Shown: piece by piece, positions 8,243-16,160 of the stretch
Numbering within the stretch: position 1 is the stretch's first letter
Layout of the letters: the number at the start of each line of letters is the position of its first letter
Assembly (NCBI RefSeq): GCF_009689005.1
Contig: NZ_AP021879.1
Location: 2,852,001-2,916,000, forward strand
From: Desulfosarcina ovata subsp. ovata
GTDB lineage: Bacteria > Desulfobacterota > Desulfobacteria > Desulfobacterales > Desulfosarcinaceae
Length of the DNA stretch: 64,000 bases
Reading direction: 5' to 3'
Notes under the pieces: model-generated
What the model was told of the DNA's origin: nothing
Database searches by the model: none
The model's input: the letters and a program-made list of their open reading frames with translations, nothing else
Translations under genes and position numbers: made by a program

Positions 8243-8788
8243 ATGAAACGTTCATCTTCTTTGATTGCCGTTCTGTCGATGCTTCTTCTTTTTTGCGGGT
8301 GCACCAAGCACCTCGTTTATGAAGTGATCACCTCATTTCCCGAGGGGGCCGGAATCTATTGGGGAAAAACGGCGGACGAGTTGATGCCGACCCCCTATAC
8401 CACCCTCAATTCACGCTCCATGGAAGGCGAATACTGGGAATCCTGGTGTTATCAGGTTCGTAAAAGGGGGTATCTGCCGTCAAAGATCGTCTGTCGGCCC
8501 GATGGGGACGAAAACAGAACCATCAACTTCTTCAAGTTAGAGAAAATTAAAACCAAGATAACCTCGGATCCTTCCGATGCCCAGATATACTGGGGCGAAT
8601 CTCCGGACAATCTTCGGAACACCCGCCGCTTGACACCCTGGATCGAGGATGGGGCCAATTCCAAGGCAAATTACGAGAATTGGTACTTCCAAGTCAAAAA
8701 GGCGGGCTATGAGGATTCGGAGGTGATTTACGCGCCTCTCGCCGAGAAAGACAGAGCCATTCATATCGTTCTCGAACCCAGTGAATAA
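8243..8788 (+). CDS. Lipoprotein with two tandem repeats
   Basis: 181 residues. Lys/Arg and a hydrophobic stretch lead to LLLFCGC, a lipobox, so this is probably a lipid-anchored envelope protein. The mature part is two copies of a ~75-residue unit: the first with ITSFPEGAGIYWG...YWESWCYQVRKRGY, the second with ITSDPSDAQIYWG...NYENWYFQVKKAGY. The pattern recalls PEGA-type surface domains, but I assign no function. GGTGAG seven bases before the ATG at 8243 supports this start over an in-frame TTG at 8228. The two genes downstream are also exported proteins. Confidence 0.75.
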   Translation: MKRSSSLIAVLSMLLLFCGCTKHLVYEVITSFPEGAGIYWGKTADELMPTPYTTLNSRSMEGEYWESWCYQVRKRGYLPSKIVCRPDGDENRTINFFKLEKIKTKITSDPSDAQIYWGESPDNLRNTRRLTPWIEDGANSKANYENWYFQVKKAGYEDSEVIYAPLAEKDRAIHIVLEPSE

Positions 8789-8864
8789 TTCAGGAGTGCC
8801 GAACGGCCTGAACGACCGTGAAGGATCGAAACGATAACTCCCCGAACAGAGTAAGGATGATACG

Positions 8865-10424
8865 GTGAAGCAGAAGACACAAAAACGGATTTGGATACGC
8901 CTGGCGGCGATTTTGTTGTGGGTCGGGGTGGTTTGCCTGATTGCCTGCGGCGGTAGTGGCAGCAGCCTGTCGGACGACACGTCGGGCAACGGTACAGATA
9001 TCTATGATTCAGGGACCCTGGGCGACTTGGTGGATATCGGCGATTTCGATAACGACGACGACCGCTTGAGAGAAACCCTGGCCCTCGCCATGGATGAAAA
9101 CGGGAATCTCGTGGGCCAGGCCGATAACGGCGATCTTTCCGAGGCCGCGTTCCTCTGGGAATCGGACACCGAAGAGATGATTTACTTGGGTATCCATAAC
9201 GAAGAATATGTCGATAACAGCAATTATGCATACACCTACGAAAATTATTACGGCCTCAGCGAAGAGGATGACAGTGGTACCAGTTTTACCGCCAGCGCGG
9301 CGGTTGCGGTTTACTCCGATGATGACACCATCGCGGTAATCGGCAATTCGGCCACCGAGGATGGCGAGAAACGGGCTTTTTACTGGCAAGATGACACCTT
9401 CGTAGATCTTCCCCCCATGTATTACACTATCGATTTCGAAATTGTGGACGACGATGGAAACGAAACGACCTATGAAGGGCATGTGGTTAAAAACAATTCC
9501 GAAGCCATCGCCATGAACGGCACCTATATCCTGGTCAACCTCGAAGACGAAGATGGCACCCATGCCTACTACTGGGATAAACAGTCATACACAACGATAA
9601 AGGTGTACGATGAGAAATACGAGGATTATGATGATGTTGATGGAGATAGCGACGACGACAACGATGACGATGACGACGACGTCGATGCGGAACCGGATTC
9701 CGTGGAAATCAGCGTGCCCGACTATCAAATGATTGGAAACGAAACCAGCGACGATTCCGAAGCCGTTGCCATTAACGACGCCAATCAGACTATAGTGAAC
9801 GTCGGCGATGGCGACAGGGTCATCGTTTATGACATCGATAACGCCAATTCCGAGACCCTGGAACCGCTTTCCGGCGCCGACGATATCTATGCCGTGGCGA
9901 TCAACGACGCCGGCAACATTGCCGGGACCTCCGGCGATGACGCCTTTTTCTGGAAGAACGGCAACATGACCCTTTGCGGCAACCTCTGTGACGATCAGGC
10001 GGACGGCGTGAGCGTGGCCACGGCCATCAATAATGACAATCAGGTGGTGGGATATGCCACCAATGACGATGGCGATTACCACGCCTTTGTCTGGCAGTAC
10101 GAGGATGGCGAAGCCGTCATCACAGATCTCGATACTCTGGGCGGAGACAACAGTTATGCCGTTGCGATAAACGACAACGGCGTTGTCATCGGTTATTCCG
10201 AAACGGGCGAGACGTATGAAACCGGCAGCAAGACGTATAACATCTATCATGCATGCGCTTGGTATGACGGCGGGATCTACGATCTTGGCGTGGTGGAAAG
10301 CGATGATGCCGACTTTATCTTCAGTGTGGGTGTCGCGATCAACAACAGCGACCGGATCACAGGCAATTCCTACACGATCAACGACTTTACACGTGGCTTC
10401 GTTATAGATGCCATCTTCCCTTAA
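8865..10424 (+). CDS. Acidic exported lipoprotein with HAF-type repeats
   Basis: 519 residues from a GTG start preceded by AAGGA. The N-terminus is a lipoprotein signal (LLWVGVVCLIACGG). The body holds repeated units of the form AVAIN(D/N)xxxxVVGYAxxxxxxHAFVW, the extracellular HAF-repeat pattern that probably builds a beta-propeller. The protein is extremely acidic and includes an Asp-rich run encoded at about 9640-9690, suggesting divalent-cation binding. No enzyme motif seen. Downstream lies an outer-membrane barrel protein whose upstream frame overlaps the end of this gene. Confidence 0.8.
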   Translation: MKQKTQKRIWIRLAAILLWVGVVCLIACGGSGSSLSDDTSGNGTDIYDSGTLGDLVDIGDFDNDDDRLRETLALAMDENGNLVGQADNGDLSEAAFLWESDTEEMIYLGIHNEEYVDNSNYAYTYENYYGLSEEDDSGTSFTASAAVAVYSDDDTIAVIGNSATEDGEKRAFYWQDDTFVDLPPMYYTIDFEIVDDDGNETTYEGHVVKNNSEAIAMNGTYILVNLEDEDGTHAYYWDKQSYTTIKVYDEKYEDYDDVDGDSDDDNDDDDDDVDAEPDSVEISVPDYQMIGNETSDDSEAVAINDANQTIVNVGDGDRVIVYDIDNANSETLEPLSGADDIYAVAINDAGNIAGTSGDDAFFWKNGNMTLCGNLCDDQADGVSVATAINNDNQVVGYATNDDGDYHAFVWQYEDGEAVITDLDTLGGDNSYAVAINDNGVVIGYSETGETYETGSKTYNIYHACAWYDGGIYDLGVVESDDADFIFSVGVAINNSDRITGNSYTINDFTRGFVIDAIFP

Positions 10425-10455
10425 TATACACGACGTAGCGAATCGGGGTAACGGT

Positions 10456-11184
10456 ATGCCACAAGGAAAAAAGTGCGTTATATTTACGGTGGTTTGGCTA
10501 TGGCTGATGTGCGGAACCGGGTTCGGTGAGGACGAAAACACCTACATGGCGCGCCCCATCCGTTGGAATTCGGATAAAACCATGTCCGTTGCATTGAACT
10601 GGGATTATCAGCATTACACGGATACTGATTTTTTCGATTTCTGGGGAGTCGACTCTGATCCTTCCAGTACGCTTCTGCCCAGCAGCGTGGGGTATGAAAT
10701 CAGATTCTGGGAAAACATTGGGCTCGAATTTGTCCTGGGCTACACGGACATCGATGAAAGTGGCGGTAACCGGCTGGAAGACGATGACAGCGTTTCCATT
10801 GATATGCAGACCTACTATTTGCTCTTTTCTGTCAAGCGGTACTTCCCTTTAACCAATTCCCTCTTCCTGTTTGGCGGTATCGGGCTGGACATCCATTTTA
10901 TCGATGGCGAAATCGCTTACACCAACGAAGACGAGTCTTATCGTCTGGACTACTCCCAAACGCTTTTCGGGGGCCATGCCTGCCTCGGTGCGGAGTATTT
11001 CATCGTCAAGAAAAAATTCCCGGTCAGCGTCGGTTTGCAGTACAAGTATACCTTGTTGCAAGGTGAGGAGGTTGACGAGGATTTAATCTCGGCAGTTAAC
11101 GACGATACCGAAAGCTCATATTCTTCGAAGGAGTTAAACCTGAGCGGGCACACCCTGTCCCTGTCCCTGAAAATCCATTTCTGA
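10456..11184 (+). CDS. Outer-membrane beta-barrel protein
   Basis: 242 residues. A signal peptide (KKCVIFTVVWLWLMCGTGFG) is followed by alternating hydrophobic/polar strands, and the protein ends LSLSLKIHF; a C-terminal Phe is the recognition mark of BAM-inserted barrels. It resembles OmpA/OmpW-like eight-strand barrels in size. The frame is open to 10408, but the ATG at 10456 places the signal peptide correctly. It is the third gene of a small envelope cluster and may cooperate with the acidic lipoprotein. Confidence 0.75.
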   Translation: MPQGKKCVIFTVVWLWLMCGTGFGEDENTYMARPIRWNSDKTMSVALNWDYQHYTDTDFFDFWGVDSDPSSTLLPSSVGYEIRFWENIGLEFVLGYTDIDESGGNRLEDDDSVSIDMQTYYLLFSVKRYFPLTNSLFLFGGIGLDIHFIDGEIAYTNEDESYRLDYSQTLFGGHACLGAEYFIVKKKFPVSVGLQYKYTLLQGEEVDEDLISAVNDDTESSYSSKELNLSGHTLSLSLKIHF

Positions 11185-11275
11185 AGCCAATTGAAATTCT
11201 CCACGAACCGCAATTTCAGGGCCAGCTGAACAAGACGGTTTAATTGGCCAATGCGTTGGCAGCCGCCTCGATATT

Positions 11276-11420
11276 TAGTGTCCATCCAGAAATGACCAAT
11301 TTGCCCGATATCGTCGTTGCGCGAAAAATTTTATCCTCGGAATATCAAACATATGCCTGTGGTAAAATTTTTCGGGCGCCTTGATCTCAACCCAATTTGC
11401 CTATTTCTGGATGGACACTA
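11276..11420. repeat. 145-bp palindromic repeat element, copy 1
   Basis: Bounded by perfect 18-bp terminal inverted repeats (TAGTGTCCATCCAGAAAT and its complement), with an inner 11-bp inverted repeat GAAAAATTTTA/TAAAATTTTTC. A second copy of identical length lies at 62005-62149. The only difference in the outer arms (T/A here, C/G there) changes on both sides, keeping pairing. It looks like a non-autonomous mobile element. It forms the last codons and stop of the HD-GYP gene on the minus strand. Confidence 0.9.
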
Positions 11421-12529
11421 TTTAACTTGTCAGCATCGTTGGTGATATTCTGGTTCGACATCAATTGCAGCAAGCATCTGGTTACGACACTGTCGATTTT
11501 TCCCTTTTGGGCCTCTTTGAGCAAGATTTGGGTAGCTTTGACGGTTGACATTGCTTTCCTGTACGGACGATCAGAGGTAAGCGCGTCGAATATATCCGCG
11601 ACCGTCATAATGCGGGTAACCATCAGTATCTCGTCTGCCTTTAATCCATCAGGATAACCGCTCCCATCAAGCTTTTCATGGTGGTGCCGAACAATATCCA
11701 ATGCCTGTCCCAAGTTTTTCTTTAGTGGCAGACAGATTTTATATCCAATCTCAGGATGGGTTTTCATGACGGTCCACTCACCATTATCAAGGGGACCCGG
11801 TTTGTTGAGTATCTCTTCGGGAACACCCAGTTTTCCCACATCGTGAAGGGCGCCTCCTATGCGCAGCGCCTCCATTTCATTTTCTGAAAGGCTCATGTTT
11901 CTACCGATGGAAGAGGCCAATTCGGATACACGGTCGACGTGTCCCTGTGTATAACTGTCTTTGGCTTCAACGCTTTTCGCCATTGAAAAAAGAACGTTTT
12001 CAATGCTTGTCAAATTGCTGTTCAGTTGTTTAACCCGGAGTAGTGATTTGATCCGAGCGATTAACTCCGATTTGTGCGGAGGCTTGGTGATAAAATCGTC
12101 AGCGCCTGCTTCGATCCCTTGGACTTTGGTCTCAACGTCATCGAGAGAGGTAAGCAATACTACGGGTATGAGCCGGGTTTCTTCGTTGGCTTTGATTGTG
12201 CGGCAAACGCTAAAGCCATCCATATCCGGCATCATGACGTCCAAAAGAACGAGGTCGATCTCCGCTTTTTCAAGCCTATACAGAGCGTCCAAACCGTTTT
12301 TTGCCGTGTAGAGGGTATATCCCAGCGGTTGAAGAAGACCCTGCATGAGTTTCAGATTCAATGGCTCATCGTCAACAAGCAAAATGCTGGATTGGTGTTT
12401 CTCAGATTCTTTCTTCTTCAGTTGTCGATAATGAAAAACCCTGTTTTTTCCCTTGATTTTTGCCTGTTTGAGAGCGGATTGAGCTTCCTTGAATATTTTT
12501 GGCTCATCGCGGATTAGTGTGAAAATCAC
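11387..12529 (-). CDS. Receiver - HD-GYP protein, 3' part of an IS-split GGDEF-REC-HD-GYP gene
   Basis: The first ~10 residues come from the inserted ISL3 end; the real gene starts at 12500 with the tail of a GGDEF domain (EAQSALKQAKIKGKNRV). A complete receiver follows (LLVDDEPLNLK, LLDVMMPDMDG, TKPP) and then an HD-GYP c-di-GMP phosphodiesterase domain with HDVGKLG and HHEKLDGSGYPDGL. Receiver and HD-GYP could still fold if translated from within. The last 11 codons and stop come from the 145-bp repeat, so the original C-terminus is altered. Removing both insertion elements restores one frame from 16146, about 524 residues. Confidence 0.85.
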   Translation of the reverse strand: MIFTLIRDEPKIFKEAQSALKQAKIKGKNRVFHYRQLKKKESEKHQSSILLVDDEPLNLKLMQGLLQPLGYTLYTAKNGLDALYRLEKAEIDLVLLDVMMPDMDGFSVCRTIKANEETRLIPVVLLTSLDDVETKVQGIEAGADDFITKPPHKSELIARIKSLLRVKQLNSNLTSIENVLFSMAKSVEAKDSYTQGHVDRVSELASSIGRNMSLSENEMEALRIGGALHDVGKLGVPEEILNKPGPLDNGEWTVMKTHPEIGYKICLPLKKNLGQALDIVRHHHEKLDGSGYPDGLKADEILMVTRIMTVADIFDALTSDRPYRKAMSTVKATQILLKEAQKGKIDSVVTRCLLQLMSNQNITNDADKLNSVHPEIGKLG

Positions 12530-13922
12530 CTAATCCTGCGAGTACCCGTATCCTAAAGTTGTTGAAATTTCTGTAGCCGAATGCCATGCGTATAATAGCC
12601 CTGAGGGAATTATTGGTACCTTCAACGAACCCATTTGTAATTCTTTCGATGAAGTAATTTAAGATCTGCTCTCGCCAGTTCTTCAAGGTCTTACAGAACT
12701 TTGAAAGATATTTATCACCTGTACGTTCGGCCTTCAAACACCATACATCAAGAAATCGGGCTGCCTTTTCTCTGCATCTGACTTTCTCAAAAATCGTGCG
12801 GAACTCCTCCTTTAAAAGGTACAATGCGCGAAGATCAGGACACAATTCCAATATTTGATCCAAGTGATCAGCTTGCTTTGTCGACAATTCGGATCGGTTA
12901 CGCACGATGAGCCAACGGCTACCCTTGAGTATCTTTTGTGTTTCAGGATCGCACTGCCTTTGAAATCTGGTTCGAAGTTGGGTCAGACGGTGGTTGAGTT
13001 GTTTCATCACATGGAACCGGTCGACCACCACCTTGGCATGGGGAAGCTTGTTGCAAGCGGCTTGATAATAGGGCGCCCACATATCGATGGAAACAAATCG
13101 GATCGCCTTTTTTTGTTGATCACTCAGCGATTCGATCCAATTTTCCAGTGTCTGTTTCTCCCTGTCAGGCAGCACTGCGAGAATGCACTTTCTGGAAATA
13201 TCCGAAATCACGAGAACGAATTGCTTGTGGCGTTTTTTAAGCGAAATTTCATCGATTCCCAGCACCCGGGTCAGGCCGTCAACGCCAACACTCTTTTTCA
13301 ATGCCGCGAGACGATTGAAGATCTCTTTAACCGTGGATTGGCTTAACCCCTCACGTTTAGCAACATCCTTACGTGTACTGGTAAGGCAAGATTGATAGAC
13401 ACGCATCTCAAAAGCAGAAGATTGCCTACGATGGGAATCAACGAATGGTAATTCCTCGGTGAAAACCTTACCACATTGATCACATTCGAAACGGCGGGAC
13501 AGGAAATGCAAAAAGGTCTTTTTACCCCAAACATCCAAATGTCGTACGCAACGAGGCTCCTCCTGATGAACTTTTGTTGAAAGAGCCCCACAATGGGGAC
13601 ACAAAGCAACCTCTTCACGATGGGCACATCGAAGATGCAGCACGTCTTCATCCCCTTCGCGACGAAGGGCATACATAGTAACGAACAAGGTCGCTATGCC
13701 CAGCAATTCTGTCAATGTGTTATCTGCGACACTTGTGAATTCCTGCTGGCTAATTCGTTTCACGGACTTTGCGGCGTCCTTTACAAATGATGTTATGTAC
13801 GGCAGTAGTTTCATGGGAAATCCTCCAAAGAGTTTTTCCCATTACATATAGTCACAAGCAGTTCCTGATGTCCAGTAAAATGTACCTGTATATCTCGGAA
13901 TCACACTATTCCGCGATGATCC
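12501..13922 (-). mobile_element. ISL3-family insertion sequence with 8-bp target duplication
   Basis: 1422 bp. Terminal inverted repeats begin GGCTCATCGCGGATTAGTG at 12501 and, on the other strand from 13922, GGATCATCGCGGAATAGTG. The 8-bp direct repeat ATATTTTT occurs at 12493-12500 and 13923-13930, typical of ISL3 transposition. The element sits in the GGDEF domain of a signalling gene; deleting it with one repeat restores the coding frame exactly. Confidence 0.95.
12504..13814 (-). CDS. ISL3-family transposase
   Basis: 436 residues, full length for the family. An N-terminal zinc-finger segment (CPHC, FECDQCGK) and helix-turn-helix (REGLSQSTVKEIFNRL) precede a DDE nuclease core with Asp in VLGIDEIS, Asp in SIDMWAPY and Glu in FVEGTNNSLR. 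The C-terminus ends inside the terminal repeat. The frame is intact, so the element may be active. Confidence 0.95.
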   Translation of the reverse strand: MKLLPYITSFVKDAAKSVKRISQQEFTSVADNTLTELLGIATLFVTMYALRREGDEDVLHLRCAHREEVALCPHCGALSTKVHQEEPRCVRHLDVWGKKTFLHFLSRRFECDQCGKVFTEELPFVDSHRRQSSAFEMRVYQSCLTSTRKDVAKREGLSQSTVKEIFNRLAALKKSVGVDGLTRVLGIDEISLKKRHKQFVLVISDISRKCILAVLPDREKQTLENWIESLSDQQKKAIRFVSIDMWAPYYQAACNKLPHAKVVVDRFHVMKQLNHRLTQLRTRFQRQCDPETQKILKGSRWLIVRNRSELSTKQADHLDQILELCPDLRALYLLKEEFRTIFEKVRCREKAARFLDVWCLKAERTGDKYLSKFCKTLKNWREQILNYFIERITNGFVEGTNNSLRAIIRMAFGYRNFNNFRIRVLAGLGDFHTNPR

Positions 13923-14025
13923 ATATTTTTTCCGGACCATCCTGCACATTGATGGCAGAAGAAGAAATACCGATGCTGATGGTGATCTGGCCATTGCTCT
14001 CCGCCTCGGTTATGGCTCTTAGACA
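13923..14025 (-). pseudogene. Middle fragment of the split GGDEF domain
   Basis: About 32 codons between the two insertion sequences read CLRAITEAES then GQITISIGISSS, the beta-strand after the active-site loop of GGDEF domains. On the minus strand it joins in frame upstream to the fragment ending at 15781 (AAEKL) and downstream, after excision of the ISL3 element, to FKEAQSALKQAK. Confidence 0.85.
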
Positions 14026-14144
14026 ATATGGTTGAACGTTAGCCACCGCGGCAATAAAAAGGCCTGCCAAACCTTGAAAACGTGGGTTATAGTAAGCGTT
14101 CGTTAACAACCCTAACTACAGAGCCAAAATCAAGGAGGCAGGCC

Positions 14145-15263
14145 GTGAAAAAGATTGTAAAGTATGTTGGTTTGGATGTCCACAAAGATTCGATTACCAT
14201 TGCTATCGCCGATGAAGGACGTGACGGAAACGTTCGAGTGTATGGAAAAATCAGCAACGACCTGGGGCAGATTGATAACGTCATGCGAAAACTGATTTCA
14301 CAAAACGCCGAATTGCATTGTGTTTATGAAGCAGGTCCATGCGGATATCCAATCTACAGGCATTTAACAAGCAAGGGAATCGATTGCGTTGTCGTTGCTC
14401 CGGCGCTGATCCCCAAAAAAACCGGTGATCGGGTTAAAAACGATCGCCGAGATGCAACCCACCTGGCGACGCTCCACCGTTCCGGAGAACTGACGCCGGT
14501 GTATGTCCCCGATCAGGCCGATGAAGCACTTCGTGACCTGGTACGTGCACGAAAAGACATCCAAATATCGCTCCGCAAAGTCAAACAACAGATCAATGCC
14601 TTTTTATTGCGACAAGGGATCAATTATCCAGGTAAAAGCAAATGGAGTAAAGCGCATTTAAATTGGCTGGCGGATCTGAAGATGCCGCATCCGGCCCAGC
14701 ACATTGCCCTTACCGAATACCTGGACGCCATGGGAGACCATGAGGCCCGCGTTAAGCGCATCGAAAAAGCGATTGAGCAATGTTGCCAAACCAGTCGATT
14801 GCTTCCGGTTATCGAGGCTCTGCAAGCGCTCAGGGGGATTTCTTTGCTCAGCGCGGTGACCGTCGTCGCTGAACTGGGGGATCTGAGCCGTTTCGATACG
14901 CCGGCACAGCTGATGGCCTATTTGGGTCTGATCCCATCGGAGCATTCAAGCGGTGGCACCATCAAAAAAGGCCCCATTACCAAAACCGGCAATACCCATG
15001 CCCGCAGGACGTTGATCGAATCGGCTCAGGCCTATCGTATGCCGGCCCGGAAAAGTAAGGCGATCCGTAAACGCCAGGAAGGCTTGCCGGACGATGTTTT
15101 GGATATTGCCTGGAATGCACAGCTACGACTATGCCACCGCTACCGCAGGTTGATTGCAAAGGGCAAAAACCATAACGTGGTCATCACCGCGATTGCACGC
15201 GAGTTGGCCGGTTTCATCTGGGCCATTGCCCGGGCTGTTCCAATCGTGGCCGCTGAAAGATGA
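14145..15263 (+). CDS. IS110-family transposase
   Basis: 372 residues. An N-terminal RuvC-like DEDD nuclease domain (YVGLDVHKDSI, VYEAGPCGY, KNDRRDA) is followed by the transposase-20 domain with GISLLSAVTVVAELGDL and LMAYLGLIPSEHSSG. The GTG at 14145, with AAGGAGG upstream, gives the correct N-terminus; an in-frame ATG at 14082 adds residues not seen in the family. The frame is intact. These recombinases are guided by an element-encoded RNA. Confidence 0.95.
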   Translation: MKKIVKYVGLDVHKDSITIAIADEGRDGNVRVYGKISNDLGQIDNVMRKLISQNAELHCVYEAGPCGYPIYRHLTSKGIDCVVVAPALIPKKTGDRVKNDRRDATHLATLHRSGELTPVYVPDQADEALRDLVRARKDIQISLRKVKQQINAFLLRQGINYPGKSKWSKAHLNWLADLKMPHPAQHIALTEYLDAMGDHEARVKRIEKAIEQCCQTSRLLPVIEALQALRGISLLSAVTVVAELGDLSRFDTPAQLMAYLGLIPSEHSSGGTIKKGPITKTGNTHARRTLIESAQAYRMPARKSKAIRKRQEGLPDDVLDIAWNAQLRLCHRYRRLIAKGKNHNVVITAIARELAGFIWAIARAVPIVAAER

Positions 15264-15768
15264 TTTGTTATAGCGTGGAAACCCAGGCCTATCAAGGCCA
15301 AGCCCTAAAGGGTGCTCCCTAAGGTCGCAGCCTTGACAGCCCTGACTTTCCACGCTGGGTGGGAATTAGCGACGGCGAGAGAAGCGCGACTGTTGCTCCG
15401 GCTCAAGAAGCTGGATAAGTACTTCTCTATAATCGATGATGCAAATAGAAAAAGAACTTATTGATTTTAAAAATGCTCAAGAAAGGATCGGCTTTATCAA
15501 AGAACAAATATAGCCATCGAGCTTTTGGATAGGGGCGCGGTCGCGGTTTGGAGAACCCTCGAAAAAGCTATCGGAATAGGCCTTCAGGCCGAAACTCCCG
15601 TCTTTAGACCGAGGCAGCTCCACGACGAAGCCTAGTCATGCGGTATCCAATCCGCGAATATCAGAGTGCTCTACCGTCGTTATTGCAGACCCCGCCTCTA
15701 TCCAAACGCTCGATGAAAATTATTGGCCCAAGTTTTTTGGGTATGGATAGGTTTTTCTCTTGACAAGT
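15264..15768 (+). ncRNA. Putative guide (seek/bridge) RNA region of the IS110 element
   Basis: About 500 bp without a convincing frame downstream of the transposase. It starts with a stem AGCGTGGAAA (15272-15281)/TTTCCACGCT (15347-15356) enclosing smaller hairpins. IS1111-group elements encode their target-guiding RNA in the right-end non-coding region, so the position fits; the sequence itself does not prove transcription. Confidence 0.4.
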
Positions 15769-15780
15769 GTTCAACCATAT

Positions 15781-16146
15781 CAGCTTTTCGGCGGCCGTTA
15801 TGGCATTGTCAGGGGTGGTATTTACGAAAAAGAGGGCGAATTGGTCCCCAGCATACCTCGATGAAATATCTGCGGTACGGATATTTTTCTGGATGATCTG
15901 CCCAACCTTTTTAAGGGCCTTATCTCCATGGATCGCACCATGTTGATGATTAAATTGACCAAAAGCATCCAGGTCCACGACAGCCAGTGAAAAAGAATGC
16001 CCATATCGCTTCAGGCGTTGAAATTCCTGTTCAACATAGGCCAAAAAGAATCCATAAGTGAATAATCCCGTGAGGCTGTCTCTGAATGAAGAATCGGTTT
16101 GGCTCCTATAGACAGATTCGATTTGGCGAATCGTTGTTATGGGCAT
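15781..16146 (-). pseudogene. N-terminal fragment of the IS-split GGDEF-REC-HD-GYP gene
   Basis: 122 codons from the ATG at 16146 to the IS110 boundary. It holds the first half of a GGDEF domain (DSLTGLFTYGFFLAYVEQE, LAVVDLDAFGQFN). The active-site loop reads RYAGDQF instead of RYGGDEF, so it was probably catalytically inactive before disruption. The gene starts 15 bases after the upstream triple-receiver cyclase and was co-transcribed with it. The still open frame runs into the IS to 15661. Confidence 0.85.
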
Positions 16147-16160
16147 GATAAAGCTCTTTT

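Larger units (their letters stand above)
14026..15780 (+). mobile_element. IS110-family (IS1111-like) element
   Basis: 1755 bp bounded by perfect 12-bp inverted repeats ATATGGTTGAAC (14026-14037) and GTTCAACCATAT (15769-15780), with no target duplication. One transposase gene lies near the left end, leaving about 520 bp of non-coding DNA at the right. Inverted repeats and long 3' non-coding DNA fit the IS1111 subgroup. Deleting precisely these bases fuses AAEKL to CLRAITEAES in frame in the host GGDEF domain, confirming the boundaries. Confidence 0.85.

Noticed and set aside
9640..9690. GAC/GAT-rich run considered as a microsatellite or CRISPR-like array
   Set aside because: It encodes the Asp-rich segment of the acidic lipoprotein; no spacer-repeat structure. 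No CRISPR array was seen anywhere in the window.
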